Shown here one piece after another: positions 1 to 5,468 of a DNA stretch of 8,401 nt. Source of the DNA: DATBMY01 sp036554605 (GTDB lineage Bacteria > Acidobacteriota > Blastocatellia > UBA7656); NCBI GenBank assembly GCA_036554605.1, contig DATBMY010000265.1, forward strand, positions 1-8,401, written 5' to 3'. Both the position numbers and the translations under genes were made by a program. The notes beneath the pieces are model-generated. The model was not told where the DNA came from and made no database searches. It saw only the letters and a list, made by a program, of their open reading frames with translations. Numbering within the stretch: the stretch's first letter is position 1; each line of letters opens with the position of its first letter.

Positions 1-1
1 G

Positions 2-142
2 ATAAGCAAAGACACCTCGTCGAACGCGGCGGGCGTGTTGCAGCGCGTGCCGGGCGTATCCCTGGTCGACCGCTTCGTCTTCGTGCGCGGGCTGGGCGAG
101 CGCTACAGCAACACGTCGCTCAACGACGCGATACTTCCGACA
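2..142 (+). pseudogene. TonB-dependent receptor, plug-domain fragment (cut at window edge and at junction)
   Basis: The frame beginning at base 2 reads VLQRVPGVSLVDRF, then VFVRGLGERYSN, then TSLNDAILPT. This is the classic plug-domain segment of a TonB-dependent outer membrane receptor: the 'L.R.PGV' helix, the 'RG...RY' strand, and the loop that normally continues as TTEP or similar. Such receptors import siderophores, cobalamin, metal complexes or glycans using TonB energy; the substrate cannot be told from this piece. The start lies off the window. After LPT the frame no longer resembles a receptor and stops at 188-190, so the rest of the plug and the whole 22-strand barrel (normally many hundreds of residues) are missing. 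Receptor identity is sound. Whether the truncation is biological or an assembly artefact cannot be decided here. Confidence 0.8.
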
Positions 143-410
143 GCCCCCGGCCAATTTCAACGGCAACACCGCCGTGATGCTTGCCGATAAGGCTACCCGG
201 CTCGCCGAATCGGACCCGCAGCTTCGCGACCCGTTCAGCAGGACCGCGCCGGACTTCCGCCCGCAGGCCGGCTCGCCCGCGCTCAATGCGGCAAACGTGG
301 CTCCGGCTTTTGCCAACGACCCGTTCTTTGTGGCCGCCAACTACGTAGGCGCTTTCGACGCCAACGAGGATTGGACATTGGGGTGGACCAATTGGGCATT
401 CGGTCAGTAA
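143..410 (+). pseudogene. C-terminal remnant of a surface/secreted protein, function unknown
   Basis: A frame different from the receptor's reads NFNGNTAVMLADKATR and continues to a stop at 408-410. Its end contains DFRPQAGSPALNAA, NDPFFVAANYVGAF and DWTLGWTNW. This matches the C-terminal style of secreted, beta-rich proteins that often sit near TonB receptors in Acidobacteriota and Bacteroidota ('...DFRPAAGSPAL...YRGAF...NWTxGWTNF'); that match is from memory of the family, with no search run. Only about 80-90 residues remain. No signal peptide and no convincing start with a ribosome binding site are present. The GTG at 174 could open the frame but lies inside conserved-looking sequence. I read this as the tail of a longer gene whose front was lost at the junction. 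Its role is unknown. Confidence 0.6.
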
Positions 411-997
411 GTCATAATCTTCGAGCGAGGGCTGCCGTAAGTTTGACGGCAGCCTTCCCCTACGCGCTTCTACTGCTTTTTATCTCCGGCTGCTCGAACG
501 GCGATGCCCCGGCGAAAACAAAGCGGGCTGAAAAAGTCGCCGCGACAGCGCCGGCCGCTTTCGGCTCGCGCCGTCTGGTCAATGCGCGGCCGAGCGCCGA
601 AGAGCTGGCGAGGGCGCTGCTTACGGCGCTCGCGCTCAGGGACGGCGATAAGGTGAAGGGATTGCGGCTGACGAGGGAAGAGTTTTGCCGGTACATATTC
701 CCTGAATTACCTTCGAGCAGACTGCCGAACGTCACCTGCGATTTCGTATGGGACCAGGCGACGATGAAAAGCCTCGGCGGCTTTATTAAGATGTGGCCCA
801 GGCACGAAGGCCGGCGATACGAGCTGGTCTCGGTTCGCTTCAAGGAAGGGACCGATTCTTATCCAACCTATAAGGTGCATAAAGAGACGCATCTATTAGT
901 CAGGGACTATACGGGCCGCGAGCAGGAGTTGCGCCTCTTCGGTTCCATGCTGGAGATGGATGGGCAGTTCAAGCTCTTCAGCTTCGTCATCGACTGA
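383..997 (+). CDS. Putative lipoprotein of unknown function
   Basis: I do not recognise a named family, though similar hypothetical proteins probably occur in related Acidobacteriota. The N-terminus has an arginine-containing n-region (NLRARAA), a hydrophobic stretch (PYALLLLF) and the lipobox ISGC, with Cys at residue 37 from the GTG start, so a lipid-anchored envelope protein is likely. The mature part (about 168 residues) has an Ala-rich linker, a helical stretch (SAEELARALLTALALRD) and a soluble C-terminal half with ELVSVRF, HLLVRDYTGREQELRLFG and FKLFSFVID, suggesting one small alpha/beta domain. No catalytic motif is evident. There is no ATG. The GTG at 383 is chosen because GAGGA lies at 366-370 and it keeps the basic n-region; TTG at 371 (208 aa) or at 443 (184 aa) are alternatives. 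The gene overlaps the previous reading frame by 28 nt. Confidence 0.72.
   Translation: MDQLGIRSVSHNLRARAAVSLTAAFPYALLLLFISGCSNGDAPAKTKRAEKVAATAPAAFGSRRLVNARPSAEELARALLTALALRDGDKVKGLRLTREEFCRYIFPELPSSRLPNVTCDFVWDQATMKSLGGFIKMWPRHEGRRYELVSVRFKEGTDSYPTYKVHKETHLLVRDYTGREQELRLFGSMLEMDGQFKLFSFVID
427..457 (+). terminator. Strong hairpin after the surface-protein tail, overlapping the next gene's 5' end
   Basis: Positions 427-438 (GAGGGCTGCCGT) pair with 446-457 (ACGGCAGCCTTC) to make a 12-bp stem with a single G-U pair and a 7-nt loop (AAGTTTG). It lies 16 nt after the stop codon of the upstream remnant, where a terminator is expected. There is no clean U-tract, only a pyrimidine-rich flank, so intrinsic termination is uncertain. 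The hairpin lies within the signal-peptide region of the lipoprotein gene, and its loop holds a possible TTG start at 443. Confidence 0.5.
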
Positions 998-1010
998 GAT
1001 ACAAATCTCA
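995..1010 (+). other. Small hairpin at the lipoprotein stop codon
   Basis: TGAGAT and ATCTCA form a perfect 6-bp stem around the loop ACAA, starting at the TGA stop codon. It has no U-tract and is weak as a terminator. It is nearly the same sequence as the centre of the repeat element at 3445-3461 (TGAGATTTCAAATCTCA). Confidence 0.25.
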
Positions 1011-1024
1011 CGCCTTCGATTCTC

Positions 1025-1054
1025 TTGACCCGCTACTTTCCACGTTAGTAGAAT
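1025..1054 (+). promoter_or_regulatory. Sigma70-like promoter for the DUF11/HYR gene
   Basis: TTGACC (1025-1030) and TAGAAT (1049-1054) each match the consensus at five of six bases and are separated by 18 bp. Transcription would start near 1061, giving a leader of about 180 nt before the ATG at 1243. I see no recognisable riboswitch in that leader, only short inverted pieces such as GCTAA (1096-1100) with TTAGC (1119-1123). Predicted from sequence only. Confidence 0.45.
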
Positions 1055-1242
1055 CCTTCCCGGTTCGAATTAGAATTAGGGTTCAATAGTGACTCGCTAA
1101 GGTTTACCGCTTACATCGTTAGCAAATCCTGGTGAATCTCTGGTTAATCGGAGTTGTTCGTGTTGTCTCTGGATGACCGGCCGCTCAGACGATAATAATA
1201 AATAGTGCCCTTTATCCCGGATGCCTTTTCAGGGAGGTTTGC

Positions 1243-2889
1243 ATGAAAGGTTTTCGAGGCGCGAGCAATCACGTCGCCGTGTCTATGGCGCTGGCAATCC
1301 TGGGACTGATGCTGCTTGCGGGCCATTCGACAAGGGCGACTTCGGACGTGCCTGATACGGTTGCCGATCTGGTCCTGACGCAGAGTGCGCAGAGCGGCGC
1401 GGTTCTGGCCGGCGCAAAGATTACCTATATGCTCACTCTGACAAACAGAGGACCCGACCCGGCTGAATCTATAGTCATATCCGATCTGTTGAACCCTGAT
1501 CTTGATTTCGTCTCCTGCTCTCCGACGGAAGGAGGAATATGCGAAGGGGCGGGCAATGATCGCCGGATTCGATTTGACACACTTGCTTCGGGAGCAACCG
1601 TGAGGGTGACGCTTGTCGCCTCGGTGAAGTGCGAGGTAGCTGACGCAACGGTCATCGGCAACACCGCATCAGTCAACGCGGCAACGAGAGATTCCAACCC
1701 TAATAACAATCTTTCTACCCTATCTATCACTATCAGCAACCCGCCGCCGGACATCATCTGCCCGCTAAATATAACGGCGCGGACCGCAAACACGTCGGAT
1801 ACGTCGGCTCGTGTCAGCTACGCCTCCCCGTCGGTAATAGACAACTGCGCCAACAACATTGTGGAATGCATACCTCCATCAGGCTCCGTCTTCCCGCTGG
1901 GCGCCAGCCCCGTCAATTGCACGGCCCGCGACGCGGCGGGCACAAGTGACATTTGCGGTTTTACCGTAACGGTGACTAACACGGCGGACGCGGCGGATCT
2001 CGCCCTCGCTCACACGGTCACGCCGGAGATGGTTGAGACCAACACGAACATCGGCTATACGGTTCGCGTGACAAATAACGGGCCGGAGCTTGCGAGGGAT
2101 GTTGTGGCGATGAACATGCTGCCGGCCGGTCTTCGATTCATTGCGCTGGACGTTACGGCGAACGCGATCTTCACAACCGAGCAGGCGGACAATACTCTGA
2201 TCGTGAGGTTCCCGGCCTTTGCCTCGGGCGAGAGCGCGACTATCCGCGTGACGGCCCGCGTGGTATGCACAACGGCCGAAGGCGAAATGCTCACGGGCAG
2301 GGCAAGCGTAAGCTCATCGATTCCCGATCAGGATACGGAGAATAATTCGGCGACGGCCACGGCTACGGCAATCAACCCTCCTCCGCTCATCGTATGCCCG
2401 CCCAACGTGAGGGTCGATATAACCGACAGCATGCTGCCTGAGGGAAGGGCAGTCAATTATCCGCTGCCGAACGCATTTGATAATTGCGAAGCGACCATCG
2501 TCACTTGCAACCCGCCTTCGGGGTCCGTATTCCCGGCCGGCTCGACAACGGTTAACTGCCTGGCCGCCGATACCGGCGGGCGTATCACCAACTGCTCATT
2601 CACCGTCAACGTGCAAGTGATAGCCGTCGATCCGGTACTTATATCGATCAACCGCGCGTCGGTTTCGGGTAAGAAGCTCTTCGTATTCGGCAACAATTTT
2701 CCCGCGCGTTCGACCGTGCTTTTGAACAACGAGCCTCAAAAGACGAAGAACGACTCGGACAGCCCGGATACGCTGCTTAAAGCAAAGAAAGCGGGCAAAA
2801 AAATAAAGCGCGGCGCGACGGTCCTTTTACAGGTAGTCGCGCCCGACGGGAGGGTGTCGAATCTATTCAGTTTCACGCGGCCCGAGTGA
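1243..2889 (+). CDS. Secreted DUF11/HYR-repeat protein with C-terminal IPT-like domain
   Basis: This 548-residue exported protein is probably a cell-surface or extracellular adhesive or structural protein. The start is fixed by GGGAGG at 1232-1237, five bases before ATG. A signal peptide covers residues 1-33 (hydrophobic core MALAILGLMLLAG). The modules in order are DUF11 (about 41-165; ITYMLTLTNRGPDPAESIVI), HYR (about 170-246; ends CGFTVTVT), DUF11 (about 251-377; YTVRVTNNGPELARDVV), HYR (about 381-457; ends CSFTVNV), and an IPT/TIG-like end domain (about 462-548; SGKKLFVFGNNF, ending SNLFSFTRPE). Both HYR copies share PPSGSVFP and five cysteines at matching places: 173, 202, 209, 226, 238 and 385, 415, 422, 439, 451. 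DUF11 and HYR are immunoglobulin-fold modules without enzymatic activity. There is no sortase, LPxTG or T9SS sorting signal. The partner or ligand is unknown. Confidence 0.93.
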   Translation: MKGFRGASNHVAVSMALAILGLMLLAGHSTRATSDVPDTVADLVLTQSAQSGAVLAGAKITYMLTLTNRGPDPAESIVISDLLNPDLDFVSCSPTEGGICEGAGNDRRIRFDTLASGATVRVTLVASVKCEVADATVIGNTASVNAATRDSNPNNNLSTLSITISNPPPDIICPLNITARTANTSDTSARVSYASPSVIDNCANNIVECIPPSGSVFPLGASPVNCTARDAAGTSDICGFTVTVTNTADAADLALAHTVTPEMVETNTNIGYTVRVTNNGPELARDVVAMNMLPAGLRFIALDVTANAIFTTEQADNTLIVRFPAFASGESATIRVTARVVCTTAEGEMLTGRASVSSSIPDQDTENNSATATATAINPPPLIVCPPNVRVDITDSMLPEGRAVNYPLPNAFDNCEATIVTCNPPSGSVFPAGSTTVNCLAADTGGRITNCSFTVNVQVIAVDPVLISINRASVSGKKLFVFGNNFPARSTVLLNNEPQKTKNDSDSPDTLLKAKKAGKKIKRGATVLLQVVAPDGRVSNLFSFTRPE

Positions 2890-2906
2890 CGGGGCCGCGC
2901 TCTTTT
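2876..2906 (+). terminator. Rho-independent-type terminator with the stop codon in its loop
   Basis: CGCGGCCC (2876-2883) pairs perfectly with GGGCCGCG (2892-2899), leaving an 8-nt loop, and is followed by CTCTTTT (2900-2906). The TGA stop of the DUF11/HYR gene lies in the loop at 2887-2889. On the opposite strand no T-run follows the stem, so the terminator should serve only the plus-strand gene. It also insulates that gene from the convergent membrane-protein gene, whose stop is at 2911. Confidence 0.72.
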
Positions 2907-2910
2907 CGCT

Positions 2911-3402
2911 TCACTGGTCTTCGATGCTCTTTCGCGCAAACATGCGCGGCGCGCCAAGAAGCAGGCCGAGCAGCGAAAATGCAAGCAACAGCCCGGGCGT
3001 CGTCAATCCCATCGCCGTCCCGAGCGTGACGGCGCGGCCAAGCGAGAGGATTTGCGCCAGGACCACGGAAAAAACCAGCGCCCACCATGTCCATCGCTCG
3101 CCGCGCCGGTACGGCCATATAATGACCGCGAGGCTCAATATCGCGTAAGCCAGCGCCCATGTGGCGGCGGTCGCGCGCCGTCCCTTGAAGGCGTCGACGA
3201 CCGCTTCGCCCCCGGGCTTTTCATCAACGACAATGCGGTCTCCCGCCTCGCGAAGATGCTGCAGGGTAAAGCCGGGAACGAGAGTGTCGTTCTCAGCGAA
3301 ATAGGCTGTGCCGAGGGAATTCATCGCGACCGCGGCAATAGAAATCGAAACCAGCAGCAGTGTCACCCAGCTCGCAAGAAATAGAATCCTCTGGCCTTTC
3401 AT
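2911..3402 (-). CDS. Membrane protein with four predicted helices, function unknown
   Basis: I do not recognise this 163-residue protein. It has four hydrophobic segments, at about residues 6-28, 78-96, 105-126 and 134-151. The ~50-residue polar loop between the first two (with GFTLQHLREAGDRIVV) is probably periplasmic. A Trp-rich turn (ERWTWWAL) precedes helix 3, and the tail APRMFARKSIEDQ is basic and probably cytoplasmic, consistent with both ends inside. No transporter, redox or catalytic motif is evident. The start is well supported: AGGAGG lies on the minus strand a few bases before ATG (3400-3402). The gene follows the M20 peptidase gene in the same direction, but a 127-nt spacer filled by a large palindrome separates them, so cotranscription is doubtful. 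It converges on the DUF11/HYR gene, with 21 nt between the stops. Confidence 0.8.
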   Translation of the reverse strand: MKGQRILFLASWVTLLLVSISIAAVAMNSLGTAYFAENDTLVPGFTLQHLREAGDRIVVDEKPGGEAVVDAFKGRRATAATWALAYAILSLAVIIWPYRRGERWTWWALVFSVVLAQILSLGRAVTLGTAMGLTTPGLLLAFSLLGLLLGAPRMFARKSIEDQ

Positions 3403-3414
3403 CTCTCCTCCTTG

Positions 3415-3530
3415 TCAGGAATCAGGGGTCAGGGGCCGGGCATCTGAGATTTCAAATCTCAAATATGCTATTTCAAATTTCAGATGCTAATTCACAGACA
3501 GTCCCCGGCCCCCGACCCCTGACCCCTGAT
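3415..3530. repeat. Nested palindromic element built of TCAGGGG heptads (REP/MITE-like)
   Basis: The outer arms are perfect inverted repeats: 3421-3435 (ATCAGGGGTCAGGGG) with 3516-3530. Inside them 3432-3440 (GGGGCCGGG) pairs with 3504-3512, then 3440-3447 (GCATCTGA) with 3480-3487, and the core 3445-3461 is a self-palindrome (TGAGATTTCAAATCTCA). The left arm is three 7-nt units (TCAGGAA, TCAGGGG, TCAGGGG at 3415-3435). The right arm, read on the minus strand, is TCAGGGG, TCAGGGG, TCGGGGG (3529-3509). GC-rich ends around an AT-rich core resemble small dispersed intergenic elements. There is no coding capacity. The right arm overlaps one base of the peptidase stop codon, and the left arm ends before the Shine-Dalgarno of the membrane-protein gene, so the element fills the spacer without harming either gene. 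No second full copy lies in the window. Confidence 0.75.
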
Positions 3531-4765
3531 CATGTTCCCGCAAGCGCGACCGCCAGCAGGATCGTCTTTTTTACGCCGCGGTAAAACGGCTCGATGTAAC
3601 ACCACTCGGTCAAGGCATGCGCGTCGCCGCACGGGCCCGCGCCCGTCGATATTGCAGGCAGTCCCGCCAGCATCGCGACGTTCGCGTTATTGGAAGCAGT
3701 ATTGGTCACGGGGACGTTATCAAAACCCATCGCGCGGTGCACCGCTTCGGCCATCCTCACCGTAAAGGAGCCGCGATTGCCCGGAATCTGCGCGGCGGGA
3801 GTCTTCTCTCCTATCACATCCACCCGCGATTGCATCCCTTCGCGCTCGGCCTCTTCGCGCGCTATACGATAGATTCGCCGCTCGTACTCGTCTATGAGCT
3901 TTTGATCGGTCGAGCGCACGTCGACCGTAAACCACGCGTCGGCCGCCTTGGCGTTGACAACCTCCGAGCCGCCCATCATGCCTATGTTGAGATTCACGCT
4001 TGCGCCGTCGGGCAGTTCGAGCGCGTATATGCGCGCGATTGCGCGGGCCGCGGGCAGGCTCGCCGAGTAGGGCGGCGTCTTTGACCGCGTGTGGCCGCCC
4101 GGCCCTATGAAATGCACGCGGTACCAGTTGATGCCGATGCCGCCGTAGGTCAGACCTTCGTACCCGCCGTCGAGCGCCACGTACTGCCCTATATTATCTT
4201 TATTCTCCTCGACGAAATGCTTGACCCCGCCGAAGGACGTCTCTTCTTCAACGGTGAAGACGAAGATCAGGTCGGCCCTGGTGCGCACCCCCGCATGATT
4301 GAGCGCGCGTATCGTGGCGAGCAGAGCTTCTATGTTGCGCGTGTCGTCGCCGATGCCGGGGGCGAATATCTTGCCGTCGCGTATCTCTGCTTTGATCTTG
4401 AGTCCCTCTTGAAAGACCGTGTCGAGGTGCGCGTCAAAGACTACGGGCTTTGCTCCGCCCGTCCCTTTTCGCACGGCGATGAGGTTGCCCTTTGCGTCCG
4501 TATAGACGCGGTCGAGCTTGTAGCCTTCCAGCAGCCGCCTTATAAAACCGGCGCGCTCTTGCTCTTTACCCGATGGGGCGTTTATCTCCGTAATCGTCTT
4601 CCACTCGGCCAGTATTTCGTCGCGGTGTGAATCTATATAATCGAAAGCGCGCTTCACATCCGAGCGAGCTGCTATGCGCTTTGCTTCGGCGTTCAAGTCG
4701 TCGTTGCCCTTGCCCGTTAATACGAGCAGGCCCGCGCAGGCCAGCACGGCTATGGCTCTTTTCAT
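3530..4765 (-). CDS. M20-family zinc metallopeptidase (PepT/dipeptidase-like), probably exported
   Basis: A 411-residue di-zinc peptidase of the M20 clan, expected to hydrolyse short peptides or acylated amino acids. Metal and catalytic residues are all present: H113 and D115 in FDAHLDTVF, the bridging Asp in PGIGDDTRN (140/141), catalytic E173 and metal E174 in FTVEEETSFGG, D199 in ALDGG, and H383 in GDAHALTEW. H225 in GPGGHTRS marks the inserted dimerisation domain (about 210-330). Length and domain order are normal for the family. The N-terminus (MKRAIAVLACAGLLVL) is a signal peptide or anchor, so the enzyme likely works in the periplasm; the substrate is not evident. An upstream ATG at 4798 is in frame, but GGAGAGG just before 4765 and the predicted transcription start near 4798 favour 4765. 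It is divergent from the copper-type cluster. Confidence 0.92.
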   Translation of the reverse strand: MKRAIAVLACAGLLVLTGKGNDDLNAEAKRIAARSDVKRAFDYIDSHRDEILAEWKTITEINAPSGKEQERAGFIRRLLEGYKLDRVYTDAKGNLIAVRKGTGGAKPVVFDAHLDTVFQEGLKIKAEIRDGKIFAPGIGDDTRNIEALLATIRALNHAGVRTRADLIFVFTVEEETSFGGVKHFVEENKDNIGQYVALDGGYEGLTYGGIGINWYRVHFIGPGGHTRSKTPPYSASLPAARAIARIYALELPDGASVNLNIGMMGGSEVVNAKAADAWFTVDVRSTDQKLIDEYERRIYRIAREEAEREGMQSRVDVIGEKTPAAQIPGNRGSFTVRMAEAVHRAMGFDNVPVTNTASNNANVAMLAGLPAISTGAGPCGDAHALTEWCYIEPFYRGVKKTILLAVALAGT

Positions 4766-4804
4766 CAAACCTCTCCGAATGCTCTTATGTATATACAAGC
4801 GGCC

Positions 4805-4833
4805 ATTGTAAAGATCGAGCGGGGCGAGCGCAA
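4805..4833 (-). promoter_or_regulatory. Candidate promoter for the M20 peptidase
   Basis: On the minus strand TTGCGC (4833-4828) and TACAAT (4810-4805) are separated by 17 bp. The -10 box matches the consensus at five of six bases; the -35 is weak (three of six). The predicted start near 4798 gives a leader of about 33 nt to the ATG at 4765, which agrees with the Shine-Dalgarno-supported start. Confidence 0.4.
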
Positions 4834-4880
4834 CAAGGACGAATCGGACTATACCGGCCCGCTACACCGGGCGGCACAGA

Positions 4881-4921
4881 CTTGCACATGCTTGCACGCC
4901 TAATCAGCCCGCTGCTAGTAT
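4881..4921 (+). promoter_or_regulatory. Candidate promoter with a 10-bp-spaced direct repeat, start of the metal cluster
   Basis: CTTGCAC occurs twice, at 4881-4887 and 4891-4897, exactly one helical turn apart, as expected for tandem protein contacts. The second copy supplies a weak -35 (TTGCAC, 4892-4897), followed after 18 bp by TAGTAT (4916-4921, four of six). Transcription would begin within a few bases of the ATG at 4931, which also lacks a Shine-Dalgarno sequence. No CueR, CopY or CsoR dyad is recognisable, so any metal regulator is unidentified. Confidence 0.3.
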
Positions 4922-4930
4922 TACTTACCT

Positions 4931-5374
4931 ATGCAAACGGCGAAGGCACATATAGCGATTTCGGTTGCTGTTTTTAGCATCGTGATGCTTTTGTACTCGC
5001 CGCTTTGCAGCCTTAGCTGTGCCATCAGCAATTGCGCGCTCTCGAAAGCGGTAACCTCTAAATCCAGCGAGCAACCGGGTCATTGCCACGGCAGCCCCGA
5101 ATCCGAAGAAGAATCTTCAATGCCGGGGCAAGACCCTTCGGCGCCGGATGCTCCGGAGGATTCGAGCGCCTGCCCTTTCCACGTAGAGGCGGCGGCGACT
5201 CTGCCTTCCACGGCGAATCTCAGCGCCGATCTCAATAATCTCTTGCAGCCCGTACCGGCTGACCCTCAGGCAATCGCGATCTTTTACTTTGACCACAGGG
5301 GTGAGATGCGGGCTGAAGAAGCGCCTTTCAGATCGCCTCCCGCGAGTCCGAGAAAGACCGTTTTAAGAATCTAA
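4931..5374 (+). CDS. Small exported Cys/His-rich protein, possible periplasmic metal binder
   Basis: A 147-residue protein with no recognised named family. Residues 8-25 form a hydrophobic export signal or anchor (IAISVAVFSIVMLLYSPL). It is followed by clustered metal ligands: C26, C30 and C35 (CSLSCAISNC), then H51-C52-H53 (GHCHG), then C81 and H84 (CPFH). Between them lies an acidic, Ser/Pro-rich stretch (about 54-80). The C-terminal third is low in Cys, with AIAIFYFDHRGEM and a basic Pro-rich tail. Position at the head of a TolC/multicopper-oxidase cluster suggests binding or sensing of copper or another soft metal in the periplasm; this is inference from ligands and neighbours. No Shine-Dalgarno sequence is seen before ATG, and the predicted transcription start is almost at the ATG, so the message may be nearly leaderless. 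An internal ATG at 4985 would remove the signal and is unlikely. Confidence 0.75.
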   Translation: MQTAKAHIAISVAVFSIVMLLYSPLCSLSCAISNCALSKAVTSKSSEQPGHCHGSPESEEESSMPGQDPSAPDAPEDSSACPFHVEAAATLPSTANLSADLNNLLQPVPADPQAIAIFYFDHRGEMRAEEAPFRSPPASPRKTVLRI

Positions 5375-5395
5375 ATCTCCTCTTGTCTGGCTTGC

Positions 5396-5424
5396 GCCTG
5401 AAGGGCCGAGGTCCGCCCTCAGGC
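5396..5424 (+). terminator. Bulged hairpin between the Cys/His gene and the TolC gene (terminator or attenuator)
   Basis: GCCTGAAGGGC (5396-5406) pairs with GCCCTCAGGC (5415-5424) over 10 bp with one bulged A and an 8-nt loop. It lies 21 nt after the stop of the Cys/His gene and 30 nt before the Shine-Dalgarno of the TolC gene. Only CTTTCTT follows, so it may be partial, setting gene dosage within one operon, rather than a full terminator. Confidence 0.42.
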
Positions 5425-5468
5425 TGGAACTTTCTTACCGGACGCTATCAGATCGGAGGAGAACTTTT

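Noticed and set aside
174..410. Independent small gene starting at GTG 174
   Set aside because: The same frame continues upstream with sensible sequence (NFNGNTA) and there is no Shine-Dalgarno, so it is better read as a gene tail than as a complete small gene.
3415..3530. CRISPR-like array from repeated TCAGGGG units
   Set aside because: The units are 7 nt, contiguous and arranged as inverted arms, with no spacers and no cas genes.
3617..4630. Plus-strand open frames (3617-4084, 4091-4630) opposite the peptidase
   Set aside because: The minus strand encodes all M20 metal ligands in one frame. These frames are shadows.
4766..4798. Upstream ATG at 4798 as the peptidase start
   Set aside because: No Shine-Dalgarno precedes it and it coincides with the predicted transcription start. 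The ATG at 4765 has GGAGAGG and places the signal peptide at the very N-terminus.
4799..4930. CueR/MerR-type copper operator in the divergent spacer
   Set aside because: No 19-bp-spaced promoter with the expected dyad was found. Only the CTTGCAC direct repeat and a short GCCCG/CGGGC inverted pair near 4858-4873 are visible.
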